A DNA stretch of 35,294 nt from Lachnospiraceae bacterium. Its GTDB lineage: Bacteria > Bacillota > Clostridia > Lachnospirales > Lachnospiraceae. Made by a program: the position numbers and the translations under genes. The DNA lies in contig JAFVAL010000051.1 of NCBI GenBank assembly GCA_017480565.1, positions 1-35,294 on the forward strand, in the 5' to 3' direction. Of this stretch, positions 31,872 through 35,294 are shown piece by piece; within the stretch, counting starts at the first letter, position 1; each line of letters opens with the position of its first letter. The notes below the pieces were generated by a model that worked only from the letters and a program-made list of their open reading frames with translations, was not told the origin of the DNA and did no database searches.

Positions 31872-33208
31872 TGTTTAAGACATTTGTGGATGCTTTCAAA
31901 GTGAAAGAAATCCGTCAGAGACTTCTCTACACATTCATTTGCCTTGTTGTTGTGCGCCTGGGCTGCTTAATTGTGGCACCGGGCGTCAACCAAGCATATG
32001 TGCAGTCGTATTTCAGCCAGACGGTCAACATGGGCTTCTTTGATGCTCTGACCGGTGGATCTCTGTCTCAGATGTCCATTTTCGCGCTGAACATCTCCCC
32101 TTACATCACTTCCTCCATTATCATGGAGCTCCTTACGATTGCAATTCCGAAACTGGAAGAGATCGCTAAGGATGGTGAAGAGGGAAGAAAAGTCATCACC
32201 AAGTACACACGTTATGTCACGGTTGCTTTGGCAGTCCTTGAGAGTGCTGCACTGGCAATCGGATTTGGTAACCGCGGTCTGTTAAATGGCGGCGCTACCT
32301 TTACCAACGTTGTTGTCATGGTTATGGCTATGACTGCAGGTACCGCATTCTTAGTCTGGTTAGGAGAGCAGATCACCGAGAAGGGTGAGGGCAATGGTAT
32401 CTCCATGATCCTCCTTTTCAACATCGTTTCTTCTCTTCCGGCCAGCCTGACAAACCTGTACAATCAATTTGTCGGCGGTGCCAAGAACATCGCTCTTGCA
32501 ATCGTTGCAGCAATCGTGATCTTACTCATCATCCTTGCGATGATCGTGTTCGTTGTGATTCTGCAGGATGCAGAGAGAAAGATCCCTGTCCAGTACGCAA
32601 AGAAAGTACAGGGCAGAAGACTGGTCGGTGGACAGAACTCCAACATCCCGTTAAAGGTTAATACCGCGGGCGTTATCCCGGTGATCTTTGCGAGCTCTCT
32701 GTTCTCGTTCCCGATTGTCATCGCTTCTTTCGCAGGCGTATCTGCAGCTTCCGGTGAAGGCGCAAGCTTCGGTCAGAAGATCTTAAAGGTTCTCTCGACC
32801 AACGCTTGGTTTAACTTCTCCAGCTGGAGCGAGTTTAAGTATACGATCGGTTGTGTTCTTTACATCGTGATGATTATCTTCTTCGCGTACTTCTACACTT
32901 CCGTGACCTTTAACCCGCTTGAGATCGCCAACAACATGAAGAAGCAGGGTGGATTTATCCCTGGTATTCGTCCCGGTAAGCCTACCGTTGAGTATCTGAC
33001 CAATGTTCTGAACAGAATCATTTTCATCGGCGCAATCGCACTGACGATCGTGGCAATTGTTCCGTTCATTTTCTCCGGTGCTTTCGGTGCGGACGTATCC
33101 ATCGGCGGTACTTCCCTGATCATCGTTGTGGGTGTCGTTTTAGAGACCCTCAAGCAGATCGAGTCCCAGATGCTTGTGCGTCACTATAAGGGATTCTTAA
33201 ATGACTAA
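31871..33208 (+). CDS. secY: SecY, protein translocase channel subunit
   Basis: 445 residues with ten hydrophobic segments. The plug region follows the first helix (SQMSIFALNISPYITSSI is the conserved second block). Also visible are ERKIPVQYAKKVQGRR in cytoplasmic loop C4 and GGFIPGIRPGKPTVEYL in loop C5, which binds SecA and the ribosome. SecY forms the export channel in the cytoplasmic membrane. Its start overlaps the rplO stop, so it is coupled to ribosomal protein synthesis. Confidence 0.97.
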   Translation: MFKTFVDAFKVKEIRQRLLYTFICLVVVRLGCLIVAPGVNQAYVQSYFSQTVNMGFFDALTGGSLSQMSIFALNISPYITSSIIMELLTIAIPKLEEIAKDGEEGRKVITKYTRYVTVALAVLESAALAIGFGNRGLLNGGATFTNVVVMVMAMTAGTAFLVWLGEQITEKGEGNGISMILLFNIVSSLPASLTNLYNQFVGGAKNIALAIVAAIVILLIILAMIVFVVILQDAERKIPVQYAKKVQGRRLVGGQNSNIPLKVNTAGVIPVIFASSLFSFPIVIASFAGVSAASGEGASFGQKILKVLSTNAWFNFSSWSEFKYTIGCVLYIVMIIFFAYFYTSVTFNPLEIANNMKKQGGFIPGIRPGKPTVEYLTNVLNRIIFIGAIALTIVAIVPFIFSGAFGADVSIGGTSLIIVVGVVLETLKQIESQMLVRHYKGFLND

Positions 33209-33231
33209 TACGGAAATCGTCTGAATTCAAT

Positions 33232-33263
33232 CCAATAGCTGCAGTTTTCCCTGCAGCTATTGG
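33232..33263 (+). terminator. Strong hairpin after secY, without a T tract
   Basis: A perfect 13-bp inverted repeat CCAATAGCTGCAG (33232-33244) / CTGCAGCTATTGG (33251-33263) has a TTTTCC loop. It is followed by TGGTTACG, so it lacks the usual U tract. It may attenuate, end transcription inefficiently, or protect the 3' end of the secY message. Confidence 0.55.
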
Positions 33264-33312
33264 TGGTTACGATGTAATTGGGCTTGAAGAGAGTGGGCTT
33301 AGTTCGTGGGCG

Positions 33313-33627
33313 GGCTTGCCTTGAGACCCTGAGGGGCGAATTGTTACCTCGAGGGTCCGATTTTCGGCTAAGATAGACTTGTTTCGAGACCCTGAGGGGC
33401 GAATTGTCATGTCTAGGGTCTGAGTTTAGGCTGAGACTGACTTGTTTTAAGACCCTGAGAGGCGAATTGTTGCCGCAGGGGTCCGAGTTATGGCTTAGAC
33501 GGGCTTGTTTCGAGACCCTGAGGGGCGAATTGTTACCATGGGGGTCTGAGTTTTGGCCTAGACGGGCTTGCCTTGAGACCCTGAGGGACGAACAACAGCA
33601 TTGAGGATCCCAAGCATTACAGAAGTA
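33313..33627. repeat. Tandem array of five 63-bp repeats between secY and adk
   Basis: Copies start at 33313, 33376, 33439, 33502 and 33565, an exact 63-bp period without indels. The best conserved core is GAGACCCTGAGGGGCGAATT. Copies 1-4 each contain a short inverted repeat (GACCC...GGGTC; AGACCCT...AGGGTCT in copy 2, 33387-33421), so each unit could form a hairpin. The fifth copy decays after about 33593. Frames stay open on both strands because the period is a multiple of three; I see no ribosome binding site or codon bias that supports coding. No other gene is seen in 33209-33677. Confidence 0.88.
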
Positions 33628-33677
33628 TCCATGGATTGAATTATCAACCACGAATCACTTAAGAAAGGAATCGACCT

Positions 33678-34319
33678 ATGAAGATCGTTATGTTAGGAGC
33701 TCCCGGTGCCGGCAAGGGTACGCAGGCGAAGATGATCGTTGAGAAGTATCAGATTCCGCAGATCTCTACGGGAGACATTTTCCGCGCTAATATTAAGAAT
33801 GGTACGGAGCTTGGCAAGAAGGCGAAGACTTACATGGATCAGGGCGCGCTGGTTCCGGATGAGCTGGTGGTAGATCTTGTCGTGGATCGCCTTGCAAAGG
33901 ATGACTGTGCAAACGGCTATGTTCTTGACGGTTTTCCGAGAACTATTCCGCAGGCAGAAGCTCTGACGGCAGCACTCGCTGCGCAGGGTGATAAGCTTGA
34001 CTATGCTATCGATGTGGAAGTGCCGGATGAGAATATTGTCAATCGTATGTCCGGCCGCCGTGCATGCGTCAATTGTGGCGGCACCTATCACATCGTGTAC
34101 AATCCGACCAAGGTCGAGGGCATCTGCGATGCCTGCGGCGGCAAGCTCATTTTAAGAGACGACGACAAGCCGGAGACTGTACAGCACAGATTGACTGTAT
34201 ATCATGAGCAGACACAGCCGCTCATTGATTACTACAATGGCCAGGGCATCTTAAAAGAAGTCGACGGTACGCAGGATATGGCTGACGTATTCGCTGACAT
34301 CGTTAAGGTGTTGGGGTAA
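33678..34319 (+). CDS. adk: Adenylate kinase, zinc-lid type
   Basis: 213 residues. P-loop GAPGAGKGT (7-15), AMP-binding STGDIFR (30-36) and [11 protein letters not shown] (84-94). The LID domain carries a zinc site with Cys130, Cys133, Cys150 and Cys153, common in Gram-positive bacteria. It interconverts ATP + AMP and 2 ADP. The start has AAGAAAGGA upstream. It follows the repeat array and is 6 bp before map. A separate promoter was not found with confidence. Confidence 0.97.
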   Translation: MKIVMLGAPGAGKGTQAKMIVEKYQIPQISTGDIFRANIKNGTELGKKAKTYMDQGALVPDELVVDLVVDRLAKDDCANGYVLDGFPRTIPQAEALTAALAAQGDKLDYAIDVEVPDENIVNRMSGRRACVNCGGTYHIVYNPTKVEGICDACGGKLILRDDDKPETVQHRLTVYHEQTQPLIDYYNGQGILKEVDGTQDMADVFADIVKVLG

Positions 34320-34325
34320 TTTTCC

Positions 34326-35090
34326 ATGCCAGTGACGATTAAGTCGCCTCGTGAGATTGAACTGATGCGCGAAGCCGGAAGACTTCTTGCGATTGTCCAC
34401 GAGGAGCTGGAAAAAATGATTGCGCCTGGTATCAGTACCTATGACATCGATCACAGAGGAGAGGAGATCATCAGAGACTTCGGATGCATCCCTTCGTTTA
34501 AGAATTACGAGGGGTATCCGGCCTCGATCTGCGTCTCCGTCAACGATGAAGTTGTCCACGGGATTCCTTCGAAGAAGCGAATCTTGAAGGACGGCGACAT
34601 TGTCAGTCTCGATGCAGGATTGATTTACCAGGGCTATCACTCCGATGCGGCGAGGACCTGGGGGGTCGGCGAGATCTCCGAGGAGGCAAGACGTCTCATC
34701 GAAGTCACAAAACAAAGCTTTTTTGAGGGGATCCGGTACGCAAAACCCGGATATCACTTAAGAGATATCGGTGCAGCAATTCAGACGTATGTCGAGGCAA
34801 ATGGGTTCAGCGTGGTGCGCGATCTGTGCGGCCACGGGATCGGAACGCATTTGCACGAAGACCCGCAGATCATGAACTTTGCAGAGAGAAAGCGGGGCTT
34901 AAAGATCCGGCAGAATATGACATTTGCGATTGAACCGATGGTAACCGCCGGCAAGTATGATGTATGGTGGCTGGATGACGACTGGACGGTAACGACCCAG
35001 GACGGATCCCTGGCTGCACATTATGAGAATACCATATTGATCACAGACGGGGAACCGGAAATACTATCATTGAGAGTAAAAGAACGATAA
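34326..35090 (+). CDS. map: Methionine aminopeptidase, type I
   Basis: 254 residues, typical of type Ia enzymes. The metal ligands are Asp96 and Asp107 ([18 protein letters not shown]), His170 ([14 protein letters not shown]), Glu203 ([10 protein letters not shown]) and Glu234 (HYENTILIT); His78 (VVHGIP) is the substrate-binding residue. It removes the initiator Met from new proteins. There is only GGGG as a ribosome binding site, 6 bp after adk, so translation may be coupled. Confidence 0.97.
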   Translation: MPVTIKSPREIELMREAGRLLAIVHEELEKMIAPGISTYDIDHRGEEIIRDFGCIPSFKNYEGYPASICVSVNDEVVHGIPSKKRILKDGDIVSLDAGLIYQGYHSDAARTWGVGEISEEARRLIEVTKQSFFEGIRYAKPGYHLRDIGAAIQTYVEANGFSVVRDLCGHGIGTHLHEDPQIMNFAERKRGLKIRQNMTFAIEPMVTAGKYDVWWLDDDWTVTTQDGSLAAHYENTILITDGEPEILSLRVKER

Positions 35091-35107
35091 TTGGAGGAGT
35101 GAAGTTT

Positions 35108-35294
35108 ATGTCGAAATCTGATACACTGGAAATCGAGGGAAAGGTAATAGAGAAGCTGCCGAACGCGATGTTTCGTGTTGAGCTGCCCAACGGACATGTT
35201 GTCCTTGCGCACATCAGCGGAAAGCTTCGCATGAATTACATCAGAATCCTGCCGGGTGATACGGTGACCCTGGCGATGAGCCCCTACGACCTGA
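35108..35294 (+). CDS. infA: Translation initiation factor IF-1, partial (right edge)
   Basis: The first 62 codons are visible and run off the window; IF-1 usually has 72. It reads [20 protein letters not shown] and continues with [19 protein letters not shown], the OB fold of IF-1. IF-1 binds the A site of the 30S subunit during initiation. TGGAGGAG lies upstream, 17 bp after map. The short KOW-domain protein gene often seen between map and infA in relatives is absent here. Confidence 0.96.
   Translation, partial: MSKSDTLEIEGKVIEKLPNAMFRVELPNGHVVLAHISGKLRMNYIRILPGDTVTLAMSPYDL

Noticed and set aside
33313-33627. CRISPR array
   Set aside because: The whole 63-bp unit is repeated. There are no unique spacers between short identical repeats, and no cas genes are nearby.
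33205-33651. Minus-strand open frame of 148 codons with 21-residue repeats over the 63-bp array
   Set aside because: The frame is open mainly because the repeat period is a multiple of three; the plus strand is also open (33404-33604). No ribosome binding site or promoter was seen, and the changes between copies alter amino acids freely.

Overview
The window looks like chromosomal DNA of an anaerobic Clostridia-type Firmicute, most likely a Lachnospiraceae member. The reasons are a SufCBDSU operon on one strand, a zinc-type S14, a zinc-lid adenylate kinase, strong GGAGG ribosome binding sites, and the standard Gram-positive S10-spc order ending secY-adk-map-infA. The genus cannot be fixed from sequence alone.

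Layout. (1) Positions 1-103 (minus) hold the edge of a broken Rpn-family nuclease/transposase gene. (2) 373-5238 (minus) is the iron-sulfur cluster assembly operon sufC-sufB-sufD-sufS-sufU with its own promoter and a strong terminator. (3) 5379-7983 (plus) holds a small CD225-like membrane protein, an SLC45/GPH-like MFS transporter and a glycerophosphodiester phosphodiesterase whose frame is cut by an amber codon seven codons before a conserved-looking end. (4) 8036-8602 (minus) is a DUF5662 protein. (5) 8687-11078 (plus) is a peroxide-defence operon: glutathione-peroxidase-like enzyme, a thioredoxin-reductase-like flavoprotein lacking the NADPH motifs, thioredoxin and OhrR. Its promoter carries a perfect OhrR operator. 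(6) 11111-13259 (plus) is the PTS-dependent dihydroxyacetone kinase operon in the order dhaL-dhaM-dhaK. (7) 13258-14218 (minus) is a DUF3592 membrane protein and a coiled-coil protein, followed by a plus-strand RNA methyltransferase. (8) 15496-21969 (plus) is a tightly coupled five-gene operon: a phytoene-desaturase-like FAD enzyme, a flavin/[2Fe-2S] reductase, a VWA/DUF2201 protein, a BspA-type leucine-rich repeat protein and a MoxR-like AAA+ ATPase. (9) 22020 to the right edge is the ribosomal protein superoperon rpsJ to secY, then adk, map and the first 62 codons of infA.

The most interesting signals are these. First, the OhrR-regulated Gpx / NADPH-motif-less reductase / Trx circuit, which may draw electrons from ferredoxin. 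Second, the redox pair plus VWA-LRR-MoxR module, which I do not recognise as a described system. Third, structured RNA elements in the ribosomal operon: a two-domain leader before rpsJ, a Shine-Dalgarno held in a hairpin loop, and a multi-hairpin element between rpsH and rplF. Fourth, an exact 63-bp-period tandem repeat array between secY and adk.

All functional calls are read from motifs and context; no database search or folding calculation was run.
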